The notes beneath the pieces are model-generated. The model did no database searches, was not told where the DNA came from, and saw only the letters and a program-made list of their open reading frames with translations. The position numbers were made by a program, and so were the translations under genes. 64,000 nucleotides of DNA from an uncultured Saprospiraceae bacterium (GTDB lineage Bacteria > Bacteroidota > Bacteroidia > Chitinophagales > Saprospiraceae), in assembly GCA_937926205.1 (NCBI GenBank), contig CALEYL010000011.1:124001-188000 (forward strand), given 5' to 3'. This document shows positions 34,680 through 42,841 of the stretch, in pieces (within the stretch, counting starts at the first letter, position 1; every line of letters begins with the position of its first letter).

Positions 34680-36638
34680 ATGCTAAAAAACCTGTTTATT
34701 ATACCTGTTCTGGTACTCTTGTCTTCCCTTTGCCTCACGGCTCAGAAAACAGCACCGCCCGTTAAGAAAGAGAACAAACCGCCATCAAAAATCACCGTGT
34801 TGTGGTCAGATTTGCTCCAATTGCAACAGGCTAAAGGTCAGAATATTCAGCGACTCAAAGGCGATGTACAACTAAAGCAGGACAGCGTTTTTATGTACTG
34901 CGATTCGGCAACCATTGAGAATGAAATCCGCGTTTTTGCCAAAGGGAAAGTCATTATACAGCAAAATGACACGGTCAGTGTTTTTGCAGATTCAGCCTAT
35001 TACGATGGTTCCATTCGTATTGCAGAGTTGTTTGGCGAAGTTATTTTGGTAAACGGTTCCCAAAAGCTGTTCACGGACCGATTAACTTATAACCTTGAAA
35101 CCAAAGTGGCCACGTATAACGACGGCGCGGTTATGACGAACGGCAGCACTCAGCTGACCAGTAAAGGCGGCACCTATTTCACCCAAACCAAAGAAATCTA
35201 TTTCAAAGACAGTGTTACCGTGATCGACCCCCGGTTTAGTTTGCGCTCGGATACGCTGAAGTTCAATACCGAAAGCAAAATGGTGTTTTTCCTCGGTCCA
35301 ACGCTCATTAGCAACGATAGCAGCCGGATATACTGTGAGGCAGGTTTTTATGACACCCAGAATAATGCAGCTGAATTCAAAGAAAATGCCCAGTACCTGC
35401 GCAAAGATCAAAAAGCAAGCGCCGGGCGCATTCTGTACAACGGCAAAAAGAAGGAATATGTGCTGGAAGGCGACGCCCTGTTTGAGGATGACCGTAGGAA
35501 GGCTTCCGCCGATATGATCCGTTACAACGAAGTCAGCGATCAGACTTTTCTGAAAGGGAATGCCATCTATCAGGATTCCCTCCAGAACATTGCCTCGGAA
35601 GAAATTTTTTACGATGCTAAAAACAAGAAGTATCGGACCAAAGGGCGTTCACGCATCAGCGATCCTCCGAATATTCTGGAAGCCAATGACGTCAATTACG
35701 ACGATAAGGAAGGCTTTGGTATTGCCTCCGGTAATGTGGTTTGGAGGGACACCGCTGCACAGACGACCATCGTTTGCGACCTGGCCAATTACAATCGGGA
35801 AACCGGCTATCTGAAAGCCAGTGGCGGCAAGGGCAATCGCCCCATGCTCATTACCCGCATAGAAGAGGATTCTCTTTACATGACGGCAGATACCTTGTTT
35901 TCTCAAAGGGCCGACAGTACTCAGGGCGACAGTGCGAGACTGTTGCTGGCTTACCGCGATGTACGCATTTATAAAAGCAACCTCCAGGCCATCTGTGATT
36001 CGCTGTCGTACAGCAATGTAGACTCTGTTTTCCGATTGTTCCGGGCGCCCATCATATGGTCAGATACCTCGCAGTTTGTGGCCGATACGATTCACATGCA
36101 ATTGAAAAATCAAAAGCTCGACCGCATCTTTCTCCGCGACAATGCCTTCATCATCAACTCTCCCGATGAGCTGTTTTTCAATCAGATCAAAGGGCGTTTT
36201 GTCACGGCATTTTTCAAAGAAGACGAACTGCGCCGTATGGATGTGATTGGCAATGCCGAATCGGTGTATTATGCCCGTGACGAAGGTGGCGGCTATGTGG
36301 GGGTGAATAAAACGGTCTGCAGTGAAATGACCCTGCTTTTCGGAAACAATAAGGTGGACCAGATTAAGTTTTTTAACCAGCCACAAGCCCGGGCTACTCC
36401 AATGAACCAGGCCAACCACGAAGAGCTGAAAATTCCCGGCTTTCGCTGGGAAACAGATTTGCGCATCAACAGCATAGAGGATTTGTTTACTGCCCGGGAA
36501 CGCAGGCAGTTCATCGCCGTTCCGGTTGCTCCTGCAGCCTCAACGCGGCCTGGAATCAATGGAAGCGATTATCCGGGATCGGAAACACAGCCGCAAGCGC
36601 CGGTCCCCTCTAAGCAGCGCAAGCGGGGTGGGGGGTAA
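34680..36638 (+). CDS. OstA/LptA-like outer-membrane biogenesis protein
   Basis: 652 residues from the ATG at 34680, followed by a signal peptide (LFIIPVLVLLSSLCLTAQ); the upstream ATG at 34656 lies on top of the promoter box. The mature protein is a run of beta-jellyroll units typical of the OstA/LptA family (LKGDVQLKQDSVFMYCDSAT, FAKGKVIIQQNDTVSVFADS, YEGDAL-like segments EGDALFEDD, GNVVWRDTAAQT). Family members in Bacteroidota help move LPS across the periplasm to the outer membrane, as LptA, LptC and LptD do in other bacteria. The C-terminal 35 residues are proline-rich and basic. Confidence 0.88.
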   Translation: MLKNLFIIPVLVLLSSLCLTAQKTAPPVKKENKPPSKITVLWSDLLQLQQAKGQNIQRLKGDVQLKQDSVFMYCDSATIENEIRVFAKGKVIIQQNDTVSVFADSAYYDGSIRIAELFGEVILVNGSQKLFTDRLTYNLETKVATYNDGAVMTNGSTQLTSKGGTYFTQTKEIYFKDSVTVIDPRFSLRSDTLKFNTESKMVFFLGPTLISNDSSRIYCEAGFYDTQNNAAEFKENAQYLRKDQKASAGRILYNGKKKEYVLEGDALFEDDRRKASADMIRYNEVSDQTFLKGNAIYQDSLQNIASEEIFYDAKNKKYRTKGRSRISDPPNILEANDVNYDDKEGFGIASGNVVWRDTAAQTTIVCDLANYNRETGYLKASGGKGNRPMLITRIEEDSLYMTADTLFSQRADSTQGDSARLLLAYRDVRIYKSNLQAICDSLSYSNVDSVFRLFRAPIIWSDTSQFVADTIHMQLKNQKLDRIFLRDNAFIINSPDELFFNQIKGRFVTAFFKEDELRRMDVIGNAESVYYARDEGGGYVGVNKTVCSEMTLLFGNNKVDQIKFFNQPQARATPMNQANHEELKIPGFRWETDLRINSIEDLFTARERRQFIAVPVAPAASTRPGINGSDYPGSETQPQAPVPSKQRKRGGG

Positions 36639-36733
36639 GCTTATCAGGTAAGTTGTGGTTTGACCGATTTTGGGGACTAGCATAACGCAGCTATCGGACT
36701 ACTTGACTACCGGAGGTAGTTAAATACCAGACA

Positions 36734-37279
36734 CTAATTGATCTTTCGTCCGCCTGCGGTGCGAGACTCCATAGAAAGCTTGTTGAATTTTTTCAAATCC
36801 ACCATCAGGCCGGCAAAAGCATCATTGACGGCAACATCAAACTTTCTGCCGTCGTAGGTTACAGTGCCTCCGTTTTTACGCCATTCAGAAGCCAGAAGAA
36901 CATAGCGGTCTGAGGCCTTGGGGTTTGGACCAAATAGCAAAAAACGTTCTTCTCCGCCGTCTTCAAAGCTGACGGCAAAGCGATTTTCTTTGGGTTTGAA
37001 CAGCAAAATGCCGGGCGTTCCCCGCCGGATAACGATTTCTTCAACCTGCCGGCCATTGACCACCCGAACCTTCCCTGAAATGATTTCAGTGGAACCACTG
37101 CCCAGTTCGCGACGCATAACGATGTCGTCAGAAACATAAAACTGAATGCGTTTGAGTTCTTCATCGGTCCAGCGGTAGTTGTCATAAAGGCGCTGGGTGA
37201 ATGGACTGAGCGTCGGGGCACAGGAAGAAAACAGGCTGACAGAAAACATCAGAAACAAGAAAGTGCGGTAAAATTTCAT
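36734..37279 (-). CDS. Lipoprotein of unknown function
   Basis: 181 residues with a lipoprotein signal: hydrophobic LFLMFSVSLFSS then the lipidation Cys20 in SSCAPTLSPF. The body contains a strand-rich region with IIRRGTPGILLF-like and SFEDGGEERFLLFG segments; no named family is apparent. A hairpin ACTACC/GGTAGT (36706-36720) lies between its 3' end and the convergent OstA-like gene. Confidence 0.7.
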   Translation of the reverse strand: MKFYRTFLFLMFSVSLFSSCAPTLSPFTQRLYDNYRWTDEELKRIQFYVSDDIVMRRELGSGSTEIISGKVRVVNGRQVEEIVIRRGTPGILLFKPKENRFAVSFEDGGEERFLLFGPNPKASDRYVLLASEWRKNGGTVTYDGRKFDVAVNDAFAGLMVDLKKFNKLSMESRTAGGRKIN

Positions 37280-37427
37280 GGTTCTTAATTTTAAACCGAA
37301 ATTAAGTCTTCCGCTATTCTGATGAACTGATATTAAGAAAGTTTAACCCGGGAATTAACGCTTTTTAACGCGAGCAGCCCTGAAACCTTGAAATAGGCAA
37401 ATGGCAAATCAACAAATCAACAAATTT

Positions 37428-39554
37428 TCAAACCCTGCCTTCTCCCCCCTCTGTTTTCCTTTTTAAATAATAATAGGTCTCCAGTTGCGAACGAATGGCC
37501 ATATCCGAGTCGTTTTTGCGATAAGCATTTGTCTGATCAAGGTCTATCACCCTCGCTTTAACATTGTCGTTGAGCTGAATGGCGATAAAATCCTGAAGTT
37601 CTCTGCGCAGGCGCTCATCGTAAACAGGGAAAGCCGTCTCCACCCGGTAGGTCAGGTTGCGTACCATCCAGTCTGCCGAAGAAAGATAAATTTTGTCTTC
37701 TCCGCCATGATGAAAAATGAAAACACGGGCGTGTTCCAGGTACCGGTCGACAATACTGATGACTTCGATGTTTTCACTCCATCCTTTCAGGCCCGGAACC
37801 AAACAACAAATGCCTCTGATGATGAGCTTGATCGTAACACCGGCCTGGCTGGCTTTGTAAAGCCGGTCCAGCATCGGCAGGTCTTCAATACTGTTCATTT
37901 TCAGGATGATCCTGGCGGTACGGCCTGCTTTTGCTTCTTCTATTTCATAATCAATGAGCGCTTCCAGTGACTGGCGCAGGTTGAACCGGCCAACGAGCAG
38001 GTGTTCAAAAGGATGACCTGGCGGCTTCACGGTTTCCAGATAAGAAAAGATACGGGTAACTTCATTAACGATGCGCTCATCGGAAGTAAACATCCCGAAG
38101 TCGCTGTAAACTTTGGCCGTATCTTCGTGAAAATTACCGGTTGAAAGGTAGGAATAGAGTTTGGCGACGCCTTTTTCGAGTCGACGAACCAGGGCAATTT
38201 TTGCGTGTACTTTTACGCCCGGAAAACTGTAATGCACAGAAACGCCGGCTTTTTCCAGTTGTTCGCCCCATTCCAGATTTGCTTCTTCGTCAAAACGGGC
38301 CTTCACTTCAATGAAAACAGATACTTGTTTGCCCGATTTCGCAGCGTCCATAATGGCCTGCATGATGCGCGACTTACGGGCAACCCGGTATTGGACAACC
38401 TTAATGTGGGTAACCATCGGGTCGCGTGCCGACTGCTCAAAAAAGCGCACCACTGATTCATAGGACTGATAGGGGACATGCAGCAAGTGATCCCGTCGGG
38501 CAATTTCCCCAAAAAAATCCCTCGCCCTTTCAAGTGGCGGGTAGGGCAGGGCAGGCATCGGCGGGTTTTTGAGGTGCGTCAGTCCGAAATCCGGGAAACG
38601 GAAAAAGTCAAAATTGTTGTGATAGCGCCCTTCGCGCAGGGTATCGTGTTTTTCAAGGTCAAAAACGTCTTTGAGCAAGGCCAGCAAACTGGCGGGCATT
38701 TCGCGGTCATAGACAAAGCGGGAAGCAGGCCCCACCTGGCGCTTAACCAGACTCGCTTTGATTTTTTGAATCAGATCGCCCGAAAACTCGTCGTCAATAT
38801 AAAGGGCTGCGTCGCGGCTGAGCTTGATGGAAAAGGTATCGAGAATGTTGTAGCCCGGGAACATCCACGAAACGCTGTGGCGAACAATGTCATCCAAAAT
38901 GATCAGATCCCGCTGACCCGGTGCAGAAGGCAACTCGATGAAACGCGGAAGGTGGTCGGATGGAATTTTTACGATTGCATATTCCTGTGGGCCGGTTGGC
39001 GCTTCTTTTGCCTGAAGCAATACGGTCAGGTATAGTGAGGCGTTGTTCAGGAAGGGGCGGATTTTGTTTTTGACGAGCAAAACCGGTTGTACATAAGGCA
39101 ACATGTGGTCTTTGAAGTAGCTTTCTACGAAATCCCGTTGCTCAGCGTTCAAATCAAGTCGCCGCAGCAGGTGGATGCCGTTTTTGCGCAGGCCGGGAAC
39201 AATCTGGGTATCGAAAATCTTGCTGAATTCCTCCTGCTGGCGATTGACGATATTTTGGATGGCCTGCACCGTTTGCTTGGGGGATATATCCAATTCTTTT
39301 TTGGTCTTTTTCCCAACGCGCAGGAGGTTGCGGTGGTTGGACATGCGCACCCGGAAAAACTCATCCAGATTAGAAGAATAGATCGCCAGGAACTTTATGC
39401 GTTCAAACAGCGGAACATTGGGGTCTTTGGCCTCCTGAAGTACCCGGTAATTGAATGATAGCCAGCTGATGTCGCGTTGAAACTTAGGTATCAATGCAGC
39501 AGCCAGGCCCTTTGAGGGCATACCGGTTGATCTGGAGCGAGAAGGTGTTGCCAT
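37428..39554 (-). CDS. ppk1: Polyphosphate kinase 1
   Basis: 708 residues from the ATG at 39552-39554; an ATG 51 nt upstream gives a further 17 residues and cannot be excluded. All four PPK1 regions are present: N-terminal RDISWLSFNYRVLQEA, middle DEFFRVRMSN, catalytic core FIEVKARFDEEANLEWGEQL followed by GVKVHAKIALV, whose His is the autophosphorylation site, then STGNFHEDTAKVYSDFGMFT, and C-terminal RGICCLVPGLKGWSENIEV. The enzyme makes polyphosphate from ATP reversibly. The gene is alone, with no ppx next to it. Nearby intergenic spaces carry TCAAATC-type microrepeats. Confidence 0.98.
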   Translation of the reverse strand: MATPSRSRSTGMPSKGLAAALIPKFQRDISWLSFNYRVLQEAKDPNVPLFERIKFLAIYSSNLDEFFRVRMSNHRNLLRVGKKTKKELDISPKQTVQAIQNIVNRQQEEFSKIFDTQIVPGLRKNGIHLLRRLDLNAEQRDFVESYFKDHMLPYVQPVLLVKNKIRPFLNNASLYLTVLLQAKEAPTGPQEYAIVKIPSDHLPRFIELPSAPGQRDLIILDDIVRHSVSWMFPGYNILDTFSIKLSRDAALYIDDEFSGDLIQKIKASLVKRQVGPASRFVYDREMPASLLALLKDVFDLEKHDTLREGRYHNNFDFFRFPDFGLTHLKNPPMPALPYPPLERARDFFGEIARRDHLLHVPYQSYESVVRFFEQSARDPMVTHIKVVQYRVARKSRIMQAIMDAAKSGKQVSVFIEVKARFDEEANLEWGEQLEKAGVSVHYSFPGVKVHAKIALVRRLEKGVAKLYSYLSTGNFHEDTAKVYSDFGMFTSDERIVNEVTRIFSYLETVKPPGHPFEHLLVGRFNLRQSLEALIDYEIEEAKAGRTARIILKMNSIEDLPMLDRLYKASQAGVTIKLIIRGICCLVPGLKGWSENIEVISIVDRYLEHARVFIFHHGGEDKIYLSSADWMVRNLTYRVETAFPVYDERLRRELQDFIAIQLNDNVKARVIDLDQTNAYRKNDSDMAIRSQLETYYYLKRKTEGGEGRV

Positions 39555-39630
39555 ATTGTGATTACGCGTTGCTGGTATATTTGTTATTGGCCTGCCAATC
39601 TCCAAACTACCAAATCTTCAAATTTTAACA

Positions 39631-40551
39631 TCAAAATAAACTCATTTGCCCTTTTGGAGGTTCGTTGCCGGCCAGTTTCGGTCCTCTTGTCCGGACTCCT
39701 TCAATCAGACTGGCTTTTTCGAAAACATAACGGGCCAGTTCCGGCGCCATCAGGTTGTCGGGTTCATGGGTAAAAAAATAGACTTCCTGTAAGCCTTGTG
39801 CAAACCACGTTGCAAGACGCGCTACCCAGGTGTCAACCCGTTGAAAATCGCTGGGATGGAGCCTGTTTCCCACAAAACGGATCATGGCTGTGCCGTTGCA
39901 CAGCCGCATGTGAAGTACATCTCTCCTGCCGGCTACATCGGTTATCACAGCAGCCATCCGATGGGCTTCCAGCAGTTGGAACAGCGGAGCAGCAGCCGGA
40001 TTATCGCCAAACCAGCTTTCGTGTCGCAGCTCCAGCGCCAGAGGGATGTGGGACGGAAAGCGTTCTACAAAGCGTTCTATCACCGGCAAACGGTCAACGC
40101 CAAAATAAGGCGGCAATTGCATAAAACAGCAGCCTAATTTTTCATCGAGTTGCTGAATGGACTCACAAAAAGCCGGAAGTTCATGGCCGCTGATGCCAAG
40201 GTTGTTGCTGTGGCTGATGGTTTGGGGCAGTTTGGGGCAAAACCGGAAATCGTCGGTTACCTCAGCTTTCCACTTTTGAATGGTCACCCAGTCGGGAATG
40301 CGGTAATGGGTGGTATTGAGTTCAATGGTATTGAATTGCCGGCTGTAATGGCGCAGGAAGTCGCCGGCTTTGGTTTTTTCAGGGTAAACTTTTCCGACCC
40401 ACTCCTTCATGCTCCAGCCTGTACAGCCTATGTAGAAGGTTGGCGACACTCCTGACGCGGGGCTATTGGCAAGCGCCTGCTTTGTACCGGCCGCATCGCC
40501 GGGCAGACTAAAATCCACAGTTTCGATGTTGTTTACTTTGCCAAACTCCAT
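39631..40551 (-). CDS. DUF72 (YecE) family protein
   Basis: 306 residues. The DUF72 TIM-barrel signatures are present: FYIGCTGWSMKEWVGKVYPE, HYSRQFNTIELNTTHYRIP, DFRFCPKLPQTISHS, CCFMQLPPYF and LALELRHESWF. The family is widespread but its reaction is unknown. Compared with typical members there is an N-terminal extension of about 35 residues (to ASGVSPT), which could mean a later start, though no better ATG lies between. Lies upstream of ppk1 on the same strand. Confidence 0.93.
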   Translation of the reverse strand: MEFGKVNNIETVDFSLPGDAAGTKQALANSPASGVSPTFYIGCTGWSMKEWVGKVYPEKTKAGDFLRHYSRQFNTIELNTTHYRIPDWVTIQKWKAEVTDDFRFCPKLPQTISHSNNLGISGHELPAFCESIQQLDEKLGCCFMQLPPYFGVDRLPVIERFVERFPSHIPLALELRHESWFGDNPAAAPLFQLLEAHRMAAVITDVAGRRDVLHMRLCNGTAMIRFVGNRLHPSDFQRVDTWVARLATWFAQGLQEVYFFTHEPDNLMAPELARYVFEKASLIEGVRTRGPKLAGNEPPKGQMSLF

Positions 40552-40693
40552 AATATTATGGTTGAACGGTTTCCGGTTTGCTCGCCTGCCTACCGGCAGA
40601 TAGGTTGTTCGTTGTTCGTTTTTCGTTGAGGGTTGTTCGTTTCAGCCTGCTCCCTCCATTACCGCGCTGCCCATTTTCAAATCATCAAATCAT

Positions 40694-41449
40694 TCACTCC
40701 CACCTGCTCAATGCCATTGCCAATTCCTTTTCTTCTCCTTTCTTCATCAGTCGATGGAGGAACGTTCGGTCATCCAGCACCTGCGTCTCCGCGTACAGGA
40801 CATCATTCCAGCGACTTTCGGCCCGGTACAGAACTTCCATACCCGATACCCGTTTTTGTTCCAGCATTTCATGCGGCATGGCTTCCAGCATCCATTGTAT
40901 ATATAAGGTATTGTTCAGATGCAGGTTGAAATCAAGGTCGTGCCAGTTGACTTCAAATATTTTGGTGTGATGCGCCTGTTCAAATTTGGGAAAGCGGAAA
41001 TCCGGTCTGGGCAGACAGTTTTCCTGCGCCGGCATCCTGGGCTCGAAGTCAAGAATGAATGCAGGGATTGGCGCCATGCGTCTGCTGAGGGTGTCCATCA
41101 ATAGCCAGGCTGAAGAAGACTGGATCAGCAACTCTTCATTTTCACCAAAGATCTTATAGTCACGGTAAGTAAAGCGCCGGTCGAAACCCGTCGGGCAGGT
41201 CAATACCCGAATGCGCTCACCCAGACCCGGCAGGCGGAAAACCTGCATGGATTTGCGCAGCAGCACCCAGGAGATATTCTGAGCCTCCATATCCCAGATA
41301 GACAATTTCAGCTGAATGACATTTTGCATGGCCGCTTCCTGCATCAGCCGGATCAGTGCAGGAATGGTTGCCCGTTTGCGATGGTCTATTTCATAAGTAC
41401 GCACTGCAAACGATTCACTGTACTCTAAGGGAGAAATGGATGCGGGCAT
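40694..41449 (-). CDS. Acyl-ACP thioesterase
   Basis: 251 residues from the ATG at 41447-41449; another in-frame ATG at 41471-41473 would add eight residues. Two hot-dog domains: the N-terminal one begins YSESFAVRTYEIDHRKRATI and contains WVLLRKSMQVFR; the C-terminal one has FEVNWHDLDFNLHLNNTLYI, the Asp-Asn-His pattern of the active site of plant and bacterial FatA/FatB thioesterases. The enzyme releases free fatty acid from acyl carrier protein. Stands alone on the minus strand, before the ribosomal cluster. Confidence 0.9.
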   Translation of the reverse strand: MPASISPLEYSESFAVRTYEIDHRKRATIPALIRLMQEAAMQNVIQLKLSIWDMEAQNISWVLLRKSMQVFRLPGLGERIRVLTCPTGFDRRFTYRDYKIFGENEELLIQSSSAWLLMDTLSRRMAPIPAFILDFEPRMPAQENCLPRPDFRFPKFEQAHHTKIFEVNWHDLDFNLHLNNTLYIQWMLEAMPHEMLEQKRVSGMEVLYRAESRWNDVLYAETQVLDDRTFLHRLMKKGEEKELAMALSRWE

Positions 41450-41938
41450 AGGCAACAGGACTTTTGTTGGCAATCATCAACGCCCCAAGTTTTGACGGGC
41501 GCTCAAAAACCAGAGAATTTCGGCCTCCAAGGTATGTCGAAAAGAGGATAATTCCATCAATTTAGGGCTGAGTGGAGCAAGGAATAGACAAAGAGTGTTA
41601 AAATTCCAAACGCTTATTCTGGTTTTTCATCAGGCGTAGCGCTGTATTTGCTTTAAAAAGAGGGATTACTTTTTTTATTCGCACTCCTTTTCAAATCTTC
41701 AAATACTCAAATCTTCAAATACGCCTTCTTTTCTCATTGACTATCAATCAAATACCTCGCATCTCCAACTATTATTCCGATTTTGCCTTCACAAACCACA
41801 AGATTCCACAATAAATTTTAAAATTTCTTTTGGTCGTTTATTTGAAAGTGATACCTTTGCATTCGCTTTTGAAAAGGCATACCCGTACAAGGGTATTATT
41901 ACGCAGATTCATAATGATTTAATTAAGCAAAGCACACT
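41450..41938. other. Divergent region before the ribosomal cluster
   Basis: No gene seen. It includes a TCAAATCT/TCAAATAC microrepeat at 41690-41721 and the strong rightward promoter at 41829-41859. The 80-nt stretch between that promoter and rpsL is the 5' untranslated leader; a small pairing AAAGGCATACCCGTAC with GGGTAT is possible there. Confidence 0.6.
41829..41859 (+). promoter_or_regulatory. Full-consensus promoter of the ribosomal cluster
   Basis: TTTG (41829-41832), 19 nt, TACCTTTG (41852-41859): an exact match to the Bacteroidota consensus in both boxes and spacing. Transcription would begin near 41866, about 70 nt before rpsL. Confidence 0.85.
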
Positions 41939-42313
41939 ATGCCTACTATTAATCAGTTGGTGCGAAAAGGCAGGGTACAGATAGAGACGAAAAGCAAGTC
42001 CCGCGCATTGGATTCATGTCCACAGAAGCGTGGCGTTTGCACCCGTGTTTATACCACAACACCTAAAAAACCGAACTCTGCTTTGCGCAAAGTTGCAAAA
42101 GTACGTTTGACTAACCAGATCGAAGTGATCGCTTACATTCCGGGCGAAGGCCACAACCTTCAGGAACACTCCATCGTGTTGATCCGCGGTGGTCGTGTAA
42201 AAGACCTTCCCGGTGTTCGTTACACCATTGTTCGCGGCGCATTGGATACCGCTGGTGTAAACGATCGTAAGAAGAGCCGTTCGCATTATGGAACCAAGCG
42301 TCCAAAGAAATAA
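41939..42313 (+). CDS. rpsL: 30S ribosomal protein S12
   Basis: 124 residues, standard length. Contains TTPKKPNSALRKVAKVRL and GGRVKDLPGVRYT, which hold the decoding-centre lysines at which streptomycin-resistance mutations normally occur; both are wild-type Lys here. S12 sits at the decoding site and controls accuracy. First gene of the cluster; rpsG follows after 37 nt. Confidence 0.99.
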   Translation: MPTINQLVRKGRVQIETKSKSRALDSCPQKRGVCTRVYTTTPKKPNSALRKVAKVRLTNQIEVIAYIPGEGHNLQEHSIVLIRGGRVKDLPGVRYTIVRGALDTAGVNDRKKSRSHYGTKRPKK

Positions 42314-42350
42314 TTCAATATCCTTTTAATACGGAAAAACTTCCGAAAGA

Positions 42351-42818
42351 ATGAGAAAGAGGAAACCGAAGATTCGAATCATTGCTCCAGACCCGAGGTA
42401 CTCAGACCCGATGGTCACCCAGTTCATCAATAACATGATGTGGGAAGGCAGTAAAGGTGCTGCTTTTCGCGTGTTTTACGAAGCAATGGACATCGTGAAA
42501 GACAGAACCAAGCTGGATGAGCATGGACTTTGGAAGAAGGCCCTGAACAACGTAATGCCAGCTGTTGAAGTAAGAAGCCGTCGCATCGGTGGCGCTACTT
42601 TCCAGATTCCGACTGAAATTCGCGCGAAGCGCAAAGTTTCTATCGGAATGAAGTGGCTGATCCGCTTTTCCCGCCAACGCAGCGGTAAAGGTATGGCTGA
42701 AAGGTTGGCTTCTGAAATCATTGCAGCAAGCAAAGGCGAAGGCGCCGCTGTTAAAAAGCGTGAAGACACGCACAAGATGGCAGAATCGAACCGCGCATTT
42801 GCACATTTTAAAGTTTAA
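42351..42818 (+). CDS. rpsG: 30S ribosomal protein S7
   Basis: 155 residues. Contains the family's FINNMMWEGSKGAAFRVFYEA helix, the loop VRSRRIGGATFQIPTEIR and MAESNRAFAHFKV at the C-terminus. S7 starts assembly of the 30S head and contacts the E-site tRNA. In many bacteria it represses its own operon by binding the rpsL-rpsG spacer, but the 37-nt spacer here is too short to show an obvious site. Confidence 0.99.
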   Translation: MRKRKPKIRIIAPDPRYSDPMVTQFINNMMWEGSKGAAFRVFYEAMDIVKDRTKLDEHGLWKKALNNVMPAVEVRSRRIGGATFQIPTEIRAKRKVSIGMKWLIRFSRQRSGKGMAERLASEIIAASKGEGAAVKKREDTHKMAESNRAFAHFKV

Positions 42819-42841
42819 ATAAAACTGCCTAAGAACATATC

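Noticed and set aside
36706..36720. Bidirectional terminator between the OstA-like gene and the lipoprotein gene
   Set aside because: ACTACC/GGTAGT is a 6-bp stem with a 3-nt loop and no T run on either strand.
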